64,000 nt of DNA from G965276765 sp965276825 (GCA_965276825.1 OZ255630.1:1240001-1304000); one strand, 5' to 3'; counted from the first letter of the stretch, positions 17,866-26,500 are shown. The notes: generated by a model not told the origin, from the sequence alone. Translations and numbers: made by a program.

Positions 17866-18477
17866 GTGTCCCCGACCGACCCCCGCCGCCTCGTGCTCGC
17901 CTCGGCGTCGCCGGCCAGGCTGCGACTGCTGCGCGGCGCGGGCCTCGACCCCGACGTCGAGGTCAGCGGGGTCGACGAAGGTCGTCCGGCCGCGGGCGCC
18001 ACCCCGGCGATCGTCGCCCACCTCGCCGGCCGCAAGGCCGAGGCCGTCGCCGCCAGGCCCGTGGCGGCCGGCGCCCTGGTGCTCGGCTGCGACTCCCTGC
18101 TCGACGTCGACGGCGTCGCCCACGGCAAGCCCACCGACGCCACCGCCGCACTGGCCCTCTGGGAGCGCCTGCGGGGCGCCACGGCGTCGCTGTCCACCGG
18201 CCACCACCTGGTCGACACCAGGGACGGACGGTGCGCCGCCGCCGTGGCCACGACCGTCGTGCGCTTCGGCGAGCCGACCGACGCCGAGCTCGACGCCTAC
18301 CTCGCCACCGGCGAGGCCACCGAGGTGGCCGGCGGCTTCACCCTCGACGGGCGCGCCGCGCCGTTCGTGCTCGGCGTCGACGGCGACCCCAACAACGTGA
18401 TCGGCTGCTCGTTGACCCTGCTGCGCGACCTCCTGGCCGAGCTCGGCGTGGGCATCACCGACCTGTGGGCCCGATGA
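17866..18477 (+). CDS. maf: Maf-family nucleoside triphosphate pyrophosphatase
   Basis: A house-cleaning pyrophosphatase of 203 aa that hydrolyses non-canonical or damaged NTPs. LVLASASPARLRLLRGAG at the N-terminus, ALVLGCDSLL with the catalytic Asp, HGKPTDATAA and AGGFTLDGR match the family. Its TGA overlaps the ATG of the dihydrouridine synthase gene (ATGA at 18474), so the two are translationally coupled. Confidence 0.94.
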   Translation: MSPTDPRRLVLASASPARLRLLRGAGLDPDVEVSGVDEGRPAAGATPAIVAHLAGRKAEAVAARPVAAGALVLGCDSLLDVDGVAHGKPTDATAALALWERLRGATASLSTGHHLVDTRDGRCAAAVATTVVRFGEPTDAELDAYLATGEATEVAGGFTLDGRAAPFVLGVDGDPNNVIGCSLTLLRDLLAELGVGITDLWAR

Positions 18478-19583
18478 GGATCGGCCCGCTCGCCGTGGAC
18501 CCGCCCGTGGTCCTCGCCCCGATGGCCGGCGTGACGACCGGCGCCTTCCGAGCGCTGTGCCGAGAGCAGGGTGCCGGCCTCTACGTCAGCGAGATGATCA
18601 CCGCCAGGGCACTCGTCGAAGGCAACACCCGCACCACGCGCATGCTGGCACCCGGCCCCGGCGAGGCGCTCCGCAGCGTGCAGCTCTACGGCGTCGACCC
18701 GGACGTGATGGCCCGAGCCGTGCGCCGCCTCGTCGACGAGCACGGCATCGACCACGTGGACCTCAACTTCGGGTGCCCGGCCCCGAAGGTGACCCGCAAG
18801 GGAGGGGGCGCCGCGCTGCCCGTGCACCACGAGCTGTTCCGCCGGGTGGTGGCCGCCGCGGTGGGCGCCGCCGGCGACGTCCCCGTCACCGTCAAGATGC
18901 GCATCGGCATCGACGACGCCCACCGCACCTTCCTGCGCGCCGGGCGCCACGCCGAGGAGGCGGGCGCCGCCGCCGTGACCCTCCACGCCAGGACCGCCGA
19001 GCAGCTCTACGGCGGCCGGGCCGAGTGGTCGGCCATCGCCGAGCTGGTCGACGCCGTGACGTCGATCCCCGTGCTCGGCAACGGCGACATCTGGGACGCC
19101 GGCGACGCGCTGAGCATGATGGCGTCGACCGGGTGCGCGGGCGTCGTCGTCGGCCGGGCCTGCCTCGGCCGCCCCTGGCTCTTCGCCGAGCTCGACGCCG
19201 CCTTCGCCGGCCGGCCCGTCCCGCCGGCGCCGACCCTCGGCCACGTGGCGACCACCATGCGCCGCCACGCCGCCCTCCTCGCCGACCAGGACGGGGAGGC
19301 CACCGCCGCCCGAGACTTCCGCAAGCACGTCGGCTGGTACCTCACCGGCTTCGCGGTCGGGGGCGAGGCCAGGCGCCGCCTCGGTCTGGTCGCCGACCTG
19401 GCCGAGCTCGACGCCCTCCTCGATCAGCTCGACCCGTCACTCACCCTCCCCGACGACGCCAGGGCGCTCCCCCGCGGGCACTCGGCCGGCCCCAAGCCCG
19501 TCGCCCTCCCCCACCGCTGGCTCGAGACGGTGGACGATCCCATGCCCCCCGCCGGCGCCGACGCCTTCGTCTCCGGCGGCTGA
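18474..19583 (+). CDS. dusB: tRNA-dihydrouridine synthase
   Basis: A flavoenzyme of 369 aa that reduces uridines in the D-loop of tRNA. A TIM barrel with VLAPMAGVTTGAFR, VQLYG, DLNFGCPAPKVTRKGGG (catalytic Cys in GCP), VTVKMRIG, LHARTAEQLYGG and VLGNGDIWDA. The DusB-type helical domain follows with DFRKHVGWYL. The C-terminal 40 residues are extra and polar. Coupled to maf by ATGA. DusB is the likely class; other Dus classes cannot be fully excluded. Confidence 0.94.
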   Translation: MRIGPLAVDPPVVLAPMAGVTTGAFRALCREQGAGLYVSEMITARALVEGNTRTTRMLAPGPGEALRSVQLYGVDPDVMARAVRRLVDEHGIDHVDLNFGCPAPKVTRKGGGAALPVHHELFRRVVAAAVGAAGDVPVTVKMRIGIDDAHRTFLRAGRHAEEAGAAAVTLHARTAEQLYGGRAEWSAIAELVDAVTSIPVLGNGDIWDAGDALSMMASTGCAGVVVGRACLGRPWLFAELDAAFAGRPVPPAPTLGHVATTMRRHAALLADQDGEATAARDFRKHVGWYLTGFAVGGEARRRLGLVADLAELDALLDQLDPSLTLPDDARALPRGHSAGPKPVALPHRWLETVDDPMPPAGADAFVSGG

Positions 19584-19600
19584 GCGCGCTCCGGAGCCTT

Positions 19601-20164
19601 CCGGTCACCTCATCACCTCCCGGCTTGCCGGGGCTGCGGTTCCGGTCACCTCGCCGGCTGGCCGGCGTTGGCGTCTCTGGTCACCTGCCGGCTTGCCGGG
19701 GCCCGGTCCTGTCACTTGGCGGGAGCCCCCGGCAACTCCGGGTCACTTGGCAGGAGCCCCCGACATCTCCGGTCCCGAACCCGCGCCCACCACCGTCAGC
19801 CGACCGCAGACCCGCCAAGATCTGCCGATCGACCCGAGAACCACGTCGTCTGTCGTCCGACCAGGACGGCCTGACCGATGCGGCCCCGGTCGAGAACGCC
19901 AACGAGGGCAGGCGCCGGCGCCGGCGCCCGGCGCATCGGAGGCGGACAGCATCAGCAGCGCCGGCTCCGCCGGCACCTCTCCCCAGGCCGGCTCCGCCGG
20001 CCCATCTCCGGTCACGTCTTCGCAGGGCTGCGGCTCTCCGGTCACTTCGCAGGGGCCGTCGCGCGTCTCCGGTCAGTTCGCAGGGGCCGCCTGGATCTCC
20101 GGTCACGAACCCGCGCCCACCGCCGCCGACCGACCGCAGACCCGCCAGAACCTGCCGATCGACC
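19601..20164. repeat. Two arrays of about 30-bp repeats, each ending in a shared 59-bp element
   Basis: Fills the gap between dusB and the gene at 20294. GTCAC cores start at 19604, 19645, 19680, 19711, 19742 (then GTCCC at 19772), and at 20011, 20041, 20072 (GTCAG) and 20102, mostly 30-31 bp apart and often followed by TTGGCAGGAGCC or TTCGCAGGGGCC. Each array runs into a 59-bp element (19776-19834 and 20106-20164) that I count as 52/59 identical. The 30/31-bp period breaks any reading frame, so coding is unlikely. No palindromic CRISPR-type repeat or cas gene is present. Confidence 0.75.
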
Positions 20165-20293
20165 GGAAATCGACGACGAGGCCGGGTTCGCCGCCGCCGA
20201 GCGGCATCGATCTCCTCGCCAGCCGACGACCCCGCACCCGACCGGGACCCTTGCAAAGCTGCGATCGACCCGCCGGCCGATGCGCCGGCGGCC

Positions 20294-20707
20294 TCAGCCC
20301 TGCTTCTGGTAGCGCGTCCGCTCGGGCGTGATGTGGTAGCTGATGCGCTGCTCCCCCGGGGCCCGGAACGGATAGGTGTCCTGCCCGATGAACTTCTTGG
20401 CGAGTCGGTCGATCTGCTCGTCGGCACCGTCGGTCGTTCCGGTCGCCCGGCCACGGATCTCCACGTACTCGTTGGGGTTGTCCGGCGGCATCACCACGAG
20501 CGTGACCCGGGCGTCGCCCTCCAGGTTGGCAGGCCATCGCCTCCCCACCGCGCTGTTGACGCTCACGGTGTCATCGACCCGCTCCTGCCAGACCACCGTG
20601 CTGTGGACGGTGCCGTCCGGGTTGAAGGTCGACAGCACGGCATGGTTCGGAGCGTCCAAGAGGGCCTTGACCGCGTCATCGGAGAGATCTGCCACGCACC
20701 TGAGCAT
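20294..20707 (-). CDS. PPOX-class F420-dependent oxidoreductase-like protein
   Basis: A 137-aa split-barrel flavin/deazaflavin-binding protein. APNHAVLSTFNPDGTVHSTVVW is the typical N-terminal strand pair, followed by PNEYVEIRGRAT and a C-terminal RISYHITPERTRY. This layout matches actinobacterial TIGR-type PPOX proteins that use F420, consistent with the taxon. Substrate unknown. ATG at 20707 is used; GTG at 20695 is an equally possible start. It is divergent from the methyltransferase at 20820. Confidence 0.85.
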   Translation of the reverse strand: MLRCVADLSDDAVKALLDAPNHAVLSTFNPDGTVHSTVVWQERVDDTVSVNSAVGRRWPANLEGDARVTLVVMPPDNPNEYVEIRGRATGTTDGADEQIDRLAKKFIGQDTYPFRAPGEQRISYHITPERTRYQKQG

Positions 20708-20819
20708 ACGAGCCGGTGCGCCCTCCCGTGCCGGTTCGCCTCCTGGGAAATGCTCCCGTAGGAGTCGGTACGACGGGAAACGGCGGGCGGCGGAGCGACC
20801 GGCCTGGCAGAGTGCGGAC

Positions 20820-21557
20820 GTGGTGAGGATCTACTTCGACGAAAACCGAGCCGAACGCTACGACGACGATTCGAGGGACATGTTCGATCCTGCCGTCGTC
20901 CTCCCCGCGGTGCGCGTCCTGGCCGAGCTGGCCGGCGACGGACGAGCCCTGGAGCTCGGCATCGGGACGGGCCGCATCGCCCTCCCGCTCAGCGAGCGGG
21001 GGGTCCAGGTCCACGGAATCGACGTCTCGGCCCCGATGGTCCAGCGCCTGAAGCAGAAAGCGGGAGCCGAGCAGCTGGGCGTGACCATCGGCGACTTCGC
21101 CACCACCGCGGTGCCCGGGAGCTTCAGCCTGGTGTACCTGGTCTACAACACGATCGAGAACCTGACCACGCAGGACGCGCAGGTCCAATGCTTCCGCAAC
21201 GCCGCCGCCCACCTCGCATCGCGCGGATGCTTCGTGATCGAGGTCGAGGTGCCCCAACTCCAGCGGCTGCCACCTGGGGAGACCGTGCGCCCGTTCCACG
21301 TCAGCGCCAACCGGTTCGGCTTCGACGAGTACGACATCGCGGCCCAAGGCCTCGTCTCTCGTCACTACTGGATCGGCGGCGGCCAGTTCGATGCCTTCTC
21401 CATGCCGTTTCGTTACGTCTGGCCGTCGGAGCTGGACCTGATGGCCCGACTCGCTGGGATGACCCTTCGGGAGCGCTGGGGCGACTGGACTCGAGAGCCC
21501 TTCACCGGCGAGAGCATCAAGCACGTCTCCGTGTGGGAAAAGACCACCTCGGCCTGA
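20820..21557 (+). CDS. Class I SAM-dependent methyltransferase
   Basis: A 245-aa Rossmann methyltransferase. RIYFDENRAERYDDDSRDMF precedes motif I ALELGIGTGRIALPL, then VHGIDVSAPMV (motif II acid). VYNTIENLTTQDAQVQCFRN and the C-terminal half place it with small-molecule methyltransferases. Two in-frame GTG codons (20820, 20823) start it without Shine-Dalgarno. It stands alone in an accessory stretch; the gene at 21574 follows closely. Confidence 0.87.
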   Translation: MVRIYFDENRAERYDDDSRDMFDPAVVLPAVRVLAELAGDGRALELGIGTGRIALPLSERGVQVHGIDVSAPMVQRLKQKAGAEQLGVTIGDFATTAVPGSFSLVYLVYNTIENLTTQDAQVQCFRNAAAHLASRGCFVIEVEVPQLQRLPPGETVRPFHVSANRFGFDEYDIAAQGLVSRHYWIGGGQFDAFSMPFRYVWPSELDLMARLAGMTLRERWGDWTREPFTGESIKHVSVWEKTTSA

Positions 21558-21573
21558 TGGAGGTGGTTGGCAA

Positions 21574-21957
21574 GTGACCGGCGATCCCGCGTGGCCTCCG
21601 CCATCGACGCATGTCTCCGTGAGCAGACGGTGGACGTACGCGCCACCGCCGTGGGTGATGTACCAAGCCGTCGTCAACGAACGCGACCGGTGGCTATCGC
21701 TCCTCACCAACGAGGTGGCCTCCGGCATCGCCGACAGCCGAGATCCGGACGCCGTATCAATGAGCCCATGGATCGATCCTGCGGTCATCGCAGTCGAGCT
21801 CCGCATCGAGCCCCACGGACCGGGATCTGCGATCACGGTCCTGGCGTATAGAGGGGAACCCGACCTCCGAGATGAGGATCGCCGATCGATCCGACACCGG
21901 CTCGGCACCGTCTTCGGGGCCGCCCTTCGCGAGTGGGTCGACGAGCCCCACTGGTAG
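21574..21957 (+). CDS. Hypothetical protein, possible SRPBCC fold
   Basis: A 127-aa protein starting MTGDPAWPPP. RRWTYAPPPWVMYQAVVNE resembles the first strand and helix of START/SRPBCC proteins, and LRIEPHGPGSAITVLAYRG fits the later antiparallel strands; assignment is tentative. GGAGG lies 10 nt before the GTG. It follows the methyltransferase by 16 nt on the same strand and is probably co-transcribed. Confidence 0.6.
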   Translation: MTGDPAWPPPSTHVSVSRRWTYAPPPWVMYQAVVNERDRWLSLLTNEVASGIADSRDPDAVSMSPWIDPAVIAVELRIEPHGPGSAITVLAYRGEPDLRDEDRRSIRHRLGTVFGAALREWVDEPHW

Positions 21958-22031
21958 CGACCCGTCTCTTCACCAATCGGCCCGGCGACAGCTGGGCGTC
22001 TTGCCGCGTGATGGCGGTCATACCCACCTCG

Positions 22032-22037
22032 TAGGCT
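22032..22037 (+). promoter_or_regulatory. -10-like TAGGCT upstream of DUF222/HNH gene
   Basis: TAGGCT lies about 67 nt before the ATG at 22105. Unlike the leaderless cases this would leave a 5' leader of roughly 60 nt. Confidence 0.3.
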
Positions 22038-22104
22038 GTGGTCCGGTCGTCGAGCCCGTCTGTTCGATCTCTCCGTGTCCGGTTTCCGACATGAGGTTGG
22101 CCTG

Positions 22105-23436
22105 ATGACGACGACGATGATCCGCTCGATGCCGGTGGACGGCTGCGCCGGGCGGGGGGTGTGGCTGGTGGAGCACCGCTGGGAGATGGACCGCGGCGAG
22201 TGCTCGTGGCTGCTGGCCCTGGCCGACTTCGACACCGCCCAGGGCTGGGCGGCCGACGGGCAGCTGTCCGCAGCCGCGTGGCTGATGTGGCGCACCGACA
22301 TGGCCCGCCCGACCGCCTACGAGAAGCTCCGCATCGCCGGACAACTCCGGGCCCGCCCGGCCATCGCGGCTGCCTTCGCCGGCGGCCGGCTGTCGTACTC
22401 CGCGGTCCGGGCCATCACCCGCATCGACGGCCCCGACCCGGACGTCGACACCGCCCTGATCGACCTGGCCGAAGCCGGCACCGTCGCCGACGTCGAACAC
22501 GCGGTGCGCTTCTACCAGCTCCACGCCGACCAGCACCGCCCCCCACCCGACCCCGACCGCCGCCGAGGCCTGCGCATCTCCCGCCACGGCGACGGCACCA
22601 CCACCGTCACCGTCACCCTCACCGACGTCGAAGCCGAAGAGCTCGCCGCCACCCTCCAAGCCTTCCTCGACCGCCGCGCCACTCCCACCCCCGCACCCGG
22701 CGAGGAGTCTCCAGCGGGAGACACTTCAGGCGAGTCTCCAGCGGGAGACAGCCCCGACCCGGCGGGCGAGGCAGGCGAGACAGGCGAGAAGTCTCCAGCG
22801 GGAGACAACCCTCGTGCCTCCGAGGACCCCGGCGACGACCTCGGCGAGGCGGTGGACGAGTCTCCAGCGGGAGACAGCAGGGATGCGAACTGGCCGGCCC
22901 GGCGGGCCGACGCCTTCATGGACCTGGCCCGCACCGCCCTGGCCCACGCCGGCGCCGGACACGCCATGGGCGCCGACCGCTACCTCGTCCACCTCCTCGC
23001 CCACCCCGACAGCCCCCTCGAACTGCTCGACGGCACCCCCATCCACCCCGCCACCGCCACCCACATCGCCTGCGACACCTCCACCGTCGACCACACGGGC
23101 GGCGACCTCGGCCGCAAAACCCGGGTCTGGTCCACCGGGCAGCGCCGGACCATCCTGATCCGAGACCGCGGCACCTGTCGCTTCCCCGGCTGCACCCACC
23201 GCATCACCGACATCCACCACCGCCAGCCCTGGCACCAAGGCGGGCCGACCGACGTGGGCAACGGCATGCTCGCCTGCGCCCGCCACCACACCCTCCTCCA
23301 TCGCGGATTCCAGGCCGTCGGCGACACCAACCACACCCTCACCTTCCACCGCCCCGACGGCACCACCCTCGGCACCACCACCCCCAAGCGACCATCGATG
23401 CCGTCGTGGACTTCGGGTGCGGGACGGACGTGCTGA
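22105..23436 (+). CDS. DUF222 and HNH-endonuclease domain protein (13E12 type)
   Basis: A 443-aa protein of the actinobacterial 13E12/DUF222 family. The DUF222 helical domain is at about 25-200. A low-complexity linker (about 200-265) carries four SPAGD motifs written by the same 16-bp palindrome, then a C-terminal HNH nuclease: CRFPGCTHR, DIHHRQPWHQGGPT, NGMLACARHHTLLH, with the paired Cys and His residues intact. Family members are multicopy in actinobacteria and thought to be DNA nucleases of unclear role. ATG at 22105 follows GAGGTTGG; an in-frame GTG lies at 22075. Confidence 0.9.
   Translation: MTTTMIRSMPVDGCAGRGVWLVEHRWEMDRGECSWLLALADFDTAQGWAADGQLSAAAWLMWRTDMARPTAYEKLRIAGQLRARPAIAAAFAGGRLSYSAVRAITRIDGPDPDVDTALIDLAEAGTVADVEHAVRFYQLHADQHRPPPDPDRRRGLRISRHGDGTTTVTVTLTDVEAEELAATLQAFLDRRATPTPAPGEESPAGDTSGESPAGDSPDPAGEAGETGEKSPAGDNPRASEDPGDDLGEAVDESPAGDSRDANWPARRADAFMDLARTALAHAGAGHAMGADRYLVHLLAHPDSPLELLDGTPIHPATATHIACDTSTVDHTGGDLGRKTRVWSTGQRRTILIRDRGTCRFPGCTHRITDIHHRQPWHQGGPTDVGNGMLACARHHTLLHRGFQAVGDTNHTLTFHRPDGTTLGTTTPKRPSMPSWTSGAGRTC
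22707..22875 (+). repeat. Four copies of a 16-bp palindrome inside the DUF222 gene
   Basis: GTCTCCAGCGGGAGAC, a 6-bp inverted repeat with an AGCG loop, occurs exactly at 22707-22722, 22734-22749, 22791-22806 and 22860-22875. All copies lie in the same reading frame and encode SPAGD; spacings of 27, 57 and 69 bp keep the frame. A 14/16 variant occurs on the other strand at 26662-26677. Confidence 0.95.
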
Positions 23437-23849
23437 CCGGGGCGGAGCTCGGCCGCGGCGCGCGGCGTGACCAACGTGCGCGTCGCCACGCACGAGAGCC
23501 ACGTACCAGAGTCGTCGCGGTGGATAGCGTCGCCCGGCGTGGAGGTCGTCGTCGCGAGCCAGTGGCCCGAACTTGGAGCCCAGACGTGGGAAGCGCCAGC
23601 GTTTTCATCTTCCACGACCCGTCTTCGAGGCGCACGTGCTCGTGCGGTCCGTCGAGGCCCACGAGACAGCGACTCAGGCCGACCGGCGCGGCATCATGGC
23701 GGCAGCGGTGGCCGTCGAAGTCGGCCTACCCGCTCGTCCCGATCGCCGTCCCCGACACCGTGACCATGATCGACATCGACCGTCAGCCAGATAGGGGCGT
23801 CGATGTCGAGCAGGACCTCCGGGTCCGCCACGCATGACGCGAGCCGCTC
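23437..23849. other. Intergenic region, 413 bp, no supported gene
   Basis: No frame here has family resemblance, a ribosome site and protein-like composition together. The plus-frame stretch near 23735-23835 (VPIAVPDTVTMIDID) looks faintly protein-like and could be a decayed gene end. Codon use changes around 23450 and 23700, which would fit remnants. Confidence 0.4.
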
Positions 23850-24593
23850 GTGCCTGATCCGATCTTCGCCGAGCGCCGACTGGCGGAGATCTACGACCCG
23901 CTCGATCCCGATCGGAGTGACCTCGAGCTCTACGTGGCGCTCGCCGACGAGCTCGGCGCCCGGTCGGTGCTCGACATCGGCTGCGGCACCGGCACCCTGG
24001 CATGTCTGCTGGCGGGGCGTGGGCTGGACGTCACCGCCGTCGACCCCGCCGCCGCCTCCGTCGACGTGGCCAGAAAGAAGCCGGGCGCCGAGCTGGTCCG
24101 TTGGCTCGTCGGCGACGCGCTGATCCTCCCGCCGCTGCACGTCGACCTGGTCACCATGACCGCCAACGTGGCCCAGGTGTTCCTGACCGACGACAACTGG
24201 ATGGCCACCCTCGGCGCGTCTCGCCGAGCGCTCCGACCCGGCGGGCACCTCGTCTTCGAGACTCGGGAGCCAGCGACCCAAGCCTGGCTCGAGTGGACCC
24301 GGCAGGAGTCCCACCGGCGCGTCGAGCTTCCTGGTGCTGGCCCCGTCGAGACATGGGTCGACCTCACCGACGTCAGCCCGCCCTACGTGTCGTTTCGCCA
24401 CACCTTCGTCTTCGAGCGCGACGGTGCCGTGCTGACCTCGGACTCCACCCTGATGTTCCGGGACCGGAGCGGCGTCACCGCCTCCCTGCTCACGGCCGGC
24501 TTCCAGATCGAGGACGTGCGGGACGCTCCTGACCGACCGGGCCGTGAGCTCGTGTTCATCGCCGGTGACGGCCGTGCGAAGGTGGAGACGTGA
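23850..24593 (+). CDS. Class I SAM-dependent methyltransferase
   Basis: A 247-aa methyltransferase. Motif I is SVLDIGCGTGTLACLLAGRG, motif II VTAVDPAA, and GDALILPPLHVDLVTMTANV carries the post-motif acid. The C-terminal half (FRHTFVFERDGAVLTSDSTLMFR) is typical of small-molecule methyltransferases near YcgJ/UbiE types. GTG at 23850. Its TGA overlaps the GTG of the prolyl aminopeptidase gene (GTGA at 24590), implying co-expression, though no functional link is obvious. Confidence 0.9.
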   Translation: MPDPIFAERRLAEIYDPLDPDRSDLELYVALADELGARSVLDIGCGTGTLACLLAGRGLDVTAVDPAAASVDVARKKPGAELVRWLVGDALILPPLHVDLVTMTANVAQVFLTDDNWMATLGASRRALRPGGHLVFETREPATQAWLEWTRQESHRRVELPGAGPVETWVDLTDVSPPYVSFRHTFVFERDGAVLTSDSTLMFRDRSGVTASLLTAGFQIEDVRDAPDRPGRELVFIAGDGRAKVET

Positions 24594-25546
24594 CCGAGAG
24601 ATATCCGCCCATCGAGCCGTACGCCCACGGGCTGCTCCAGGTCGGCGACGGTCACGCGTTGCACTGGGAGACGGTCGGCTCGCCGACGGGAACGCCGGCG
24701 CTGTTCGTCCACGGTGGCCCGGGCAGCGGTGCCCGGGCGGGCTCGCGCCGCTACTTCGACCCGGACGCCTACCGGGTCGTGCTGTTCGACCAGCGCGGCT
24801 GCGGGCGCAGCCGCCCGCTGGCCAGCGAGCCCGCGGCCGATCTGTCGACCAACACCACCGATCACCTGGTCGCCGACATCGAACAGCTGCGCGCCCACCT
24901 CGGTGTCGACCGGTGGGTGGTCGTTGGCATCTCGTGGGGCGTGACCCTCGCACTGGTCTACGCCCAGCGCCATCCCGAACGTGTCGCCGGCATGGTGCTC
25001 GGAGCGGTCACCGCCGGCACCCGCGTCGAGACGACCTGGATCACCCGGGAGATGGGCCGGGTGTTCCCCGAGCGGTGGGACGACTTCGTTGCCATCGTGC
25101 CCCCCGCCGAGCGGACCGGGGACCTGGCCGCCGCCTACGCCCGCCTGCTGGCCAGCACCGACCCCGACGTGCGTGACGACGCCGCCCGCCGCTGGTGCGC
25201 CTGGGAGGACACCCACGTGTCGCTGATGCCCGGCTGGACCCACGACGAGCGCTACGACGACCCGACGTTCCGCCTGGTCTTCGCCACGCTCGTGACCCAC
25301 TACTGGAGCCACGGATGCTTCCTGGCCGACGGGGAGGTGCTCGCCGGTATGCACCGCCTGACCGCGATCCCCGGTGTCCTCGTCCACGGCCGCTACGACG
25401 TCTCCACGCCTCTCGACACCGCGTGGCGGCTGCATCGCGCATGGCCCGCCAGCCGTCTGGTGATCGTCGACGACGCCGGCCATGGCGGCGGCAGCTTTGC
25501 CAGCGAGATGACCGCTGCTCTCGACGGGAGCCGAAACCTGACCTGA
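24590..25546 (+). CDS. pip: Proline iminopeptidase
   Basis: A cytoplasmic serine peptidase of the alpha/beta hydrolase fold (S33), 318 aa, removing N-terminal proline from peptides. Family signature: ALFVHGGPGSG (oxyanion), FDQRGCGRS, nucleophile Ser in GISWGVTLAL, LVHGRYDVSTP with the acid Asp, and a C-terminal AGHGG His. EPYAHGLLQVGDGHALHWE is the classic Pip N-terminus. Translationally coupled to the methyltransferase gene. Confidence 0.93.
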   Translation: MTERYPPIEPYAHGLLQVGDGHALHWETVGSPTGTPALFVHGGPGSGARAGSRRYFDPDAYRVVLFDQRGCGRSRPLASEPAADLSTNTTDHLVADIEQLRAHLGVDRWVVVGISWGVTLALVYAQRHPERVAGMVLGAVTAGTRVETTWITREMGRVFPERWDDFVAIVPPAERTGDLAAAYARLLASTDPDVRDDAARRWCAWEDTHVSLMPGWTHDERYDDPTFRLVFATLVTHYWSHGCFLADGEVLAGMHRLTAIPGVLVHGRYDVSTPLDTAWRLHRAWPASRLVIVDDAGHGGGSFASEMTAALDGSRNLT

Positions 25547-25651
25547 CCCCCAGCTCCTCGGTGTCGTGGACCGGGGGTCGGCCTGGTCGACCGGGACGAA
25601 ACTCGCCACCCTCGGTGCCGCTCCGGGAGCGCCGGGTCTCCTCGTTCTCCG

Positions 25652-25719
25652 GGCCAACGAGGACGGCGCAAACGAGGACCGTGCGAAACGAGGGCCTGCG
25701 AAACGAGGGCCGTGCGAAT
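25652..25719 (+). repeat. Four AACGAGG direct repeats, 14-16 bp apart
   Basis: AACGAGG starts at about 25656, 25670, 25686 and 25701, the later units sharing GTGCGAAACGAGGGCC. The array lies just before the acetyltransferase gene at 25736 and includes two in-frame alternative GTG codons, so it may be an operator array or slippage product. Confidence 0.7.
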
Positions 25720-25735
25720 GCGGCACGGTGGGGGC

Positions 25736-26224
25736 GTGACTTCCCGGCCGGCCGAGGTGGTGGTCCGGGACCTGCTGTCAGCGGAAGCGGTGGCGGTCTG
25801 CCGCTGGCGCTACGAGGGGCGGTGGTCGGCCTACGACGGTCGGGCCGGCGACGTCGGGCTGTTGTCCAGTGCGAACGGCTACCACGCCATCGCCGAGCAG
25901 GGAGCGGGGACCTTCCTCGGTTTCTTCTGCGTCGGCGCGGAAGCCCGGGTCCCCGGATTGGCCGAGCAGCCTGGAGTGGTGGACGTCGGCGTCGGGCTCG
26001 ACCCGACCATCATCGGCCGAGGCAGAGGCGCATCGATCGGGCGGCCGGTGCTGGAGTGGGTGGAGCGCCGATACCCGGGGCTGCAGCAGCGTGCCGTGGT
26101 GCAGAGCTGGAATCAGCGGTCGCTGCGGCTGAGCCGACGGCTCGGGTTCGAGCTCACCGGGCACCACGAGGTGCGACAGGGAGGGGTGCCGCTCGACTAC
26201 CTCGTCCTCCGACGTCGCCGATGA
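25736..26224 (+). CDS. GNAT-family N-acetyltransferase
   Basis: A 162-aa acetyltransferase. After LSAEAVAVCRWRYEGRW (strand 1/helix 1), VVDVGVGLDPTIIGRGRGASI carries the acetyl-CoA pyrophosphate-binding turn (Q/R-x-x-G-x-G/A as RGRGAS), and AVVQSWNQRSLRLSRRLGFE is the conserved helix-strand with Asn before the final GF. Acyl acceptor unknown. GTG at 25736 is preferred; GTG at 25712 in frame lies in the repeat array. Confidence 0.85.
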   Translation: MTSRPAEVVVRDLLSAEAVAVCRWRYEGRWSAYDGRAGDVGLLSSANGYHAIAEQGAGTFLGFFCVGAEARVPGLAEQPGVVDVGVGLDPTIIGRGRGASIGRPVLEWVERRYPGLQQRAVVQSWNQRSLRLSRRLGFELTGHHEVRQGGVPLDYLVLRRRR

Positions 26225-26260
26225 CCCCGGTGGACCGGACCACCGGCGAGTGGCGAGGCT

Positions 26261-26500
26261 GTGAGGGTGAGCAGGGGCGTGGTGTTGTGGCCGGATCCGA
26301 CGACCAGCGGGGTGATCCGGGACCTCTCGGAGGCGTTGGCGGATCACGGCCTGCCGTCGTCGGCGACCCACACGCACGGCCGGCACCGACCCCACCAGTC
26401 GCCCGGTCGCCCGGACCTGGCGGCCGCCGGCCACGCCGTGGTCGGCATCGACGGCAGCGACATCCAGATCAGCCGAGCCCGCCGGCTCGTCCCCGACGGC
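26261..26500 (+). pseudogene. Fused remnants of a 2'-5' RNA ligase-like gene and a methyltransferase gene
   Basis: One open frame joins two unrelated fragments. Residues 1-45 (VSRGVVLWPDPTTSGVI, LADHGLPS, THTHGRHRPH) match the N-terminal half-motif of LigT/2'-5' RNA ligase phosphoesterases, including the first H-x-(T/H) neighbourhood. Residues about 52-80 (LAAAGHAVVGIDGSDIQISR) match motif I-II of a SAM methyltransferase. Both domains are cut off, and after residue 85 the frame becomes low-complexity. This looks like deletion-fused debris, not a working protein. Confidence 0.6.

Noticed and set aside
19601..20164. CRISPR array
   Set aside because: Units are not identical, spacers of constant size are missing, no leader or cas gene; 30-31-bp periodic repeats with a shared tail are something else.
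18557..20761. 734-aa plus-strand open frame over dusB and the repeat arrays
   Set aside because: Antiphase to dusB, Arg/Pro-rich and crosses non-coding repeats whose period is not a multiple of three.
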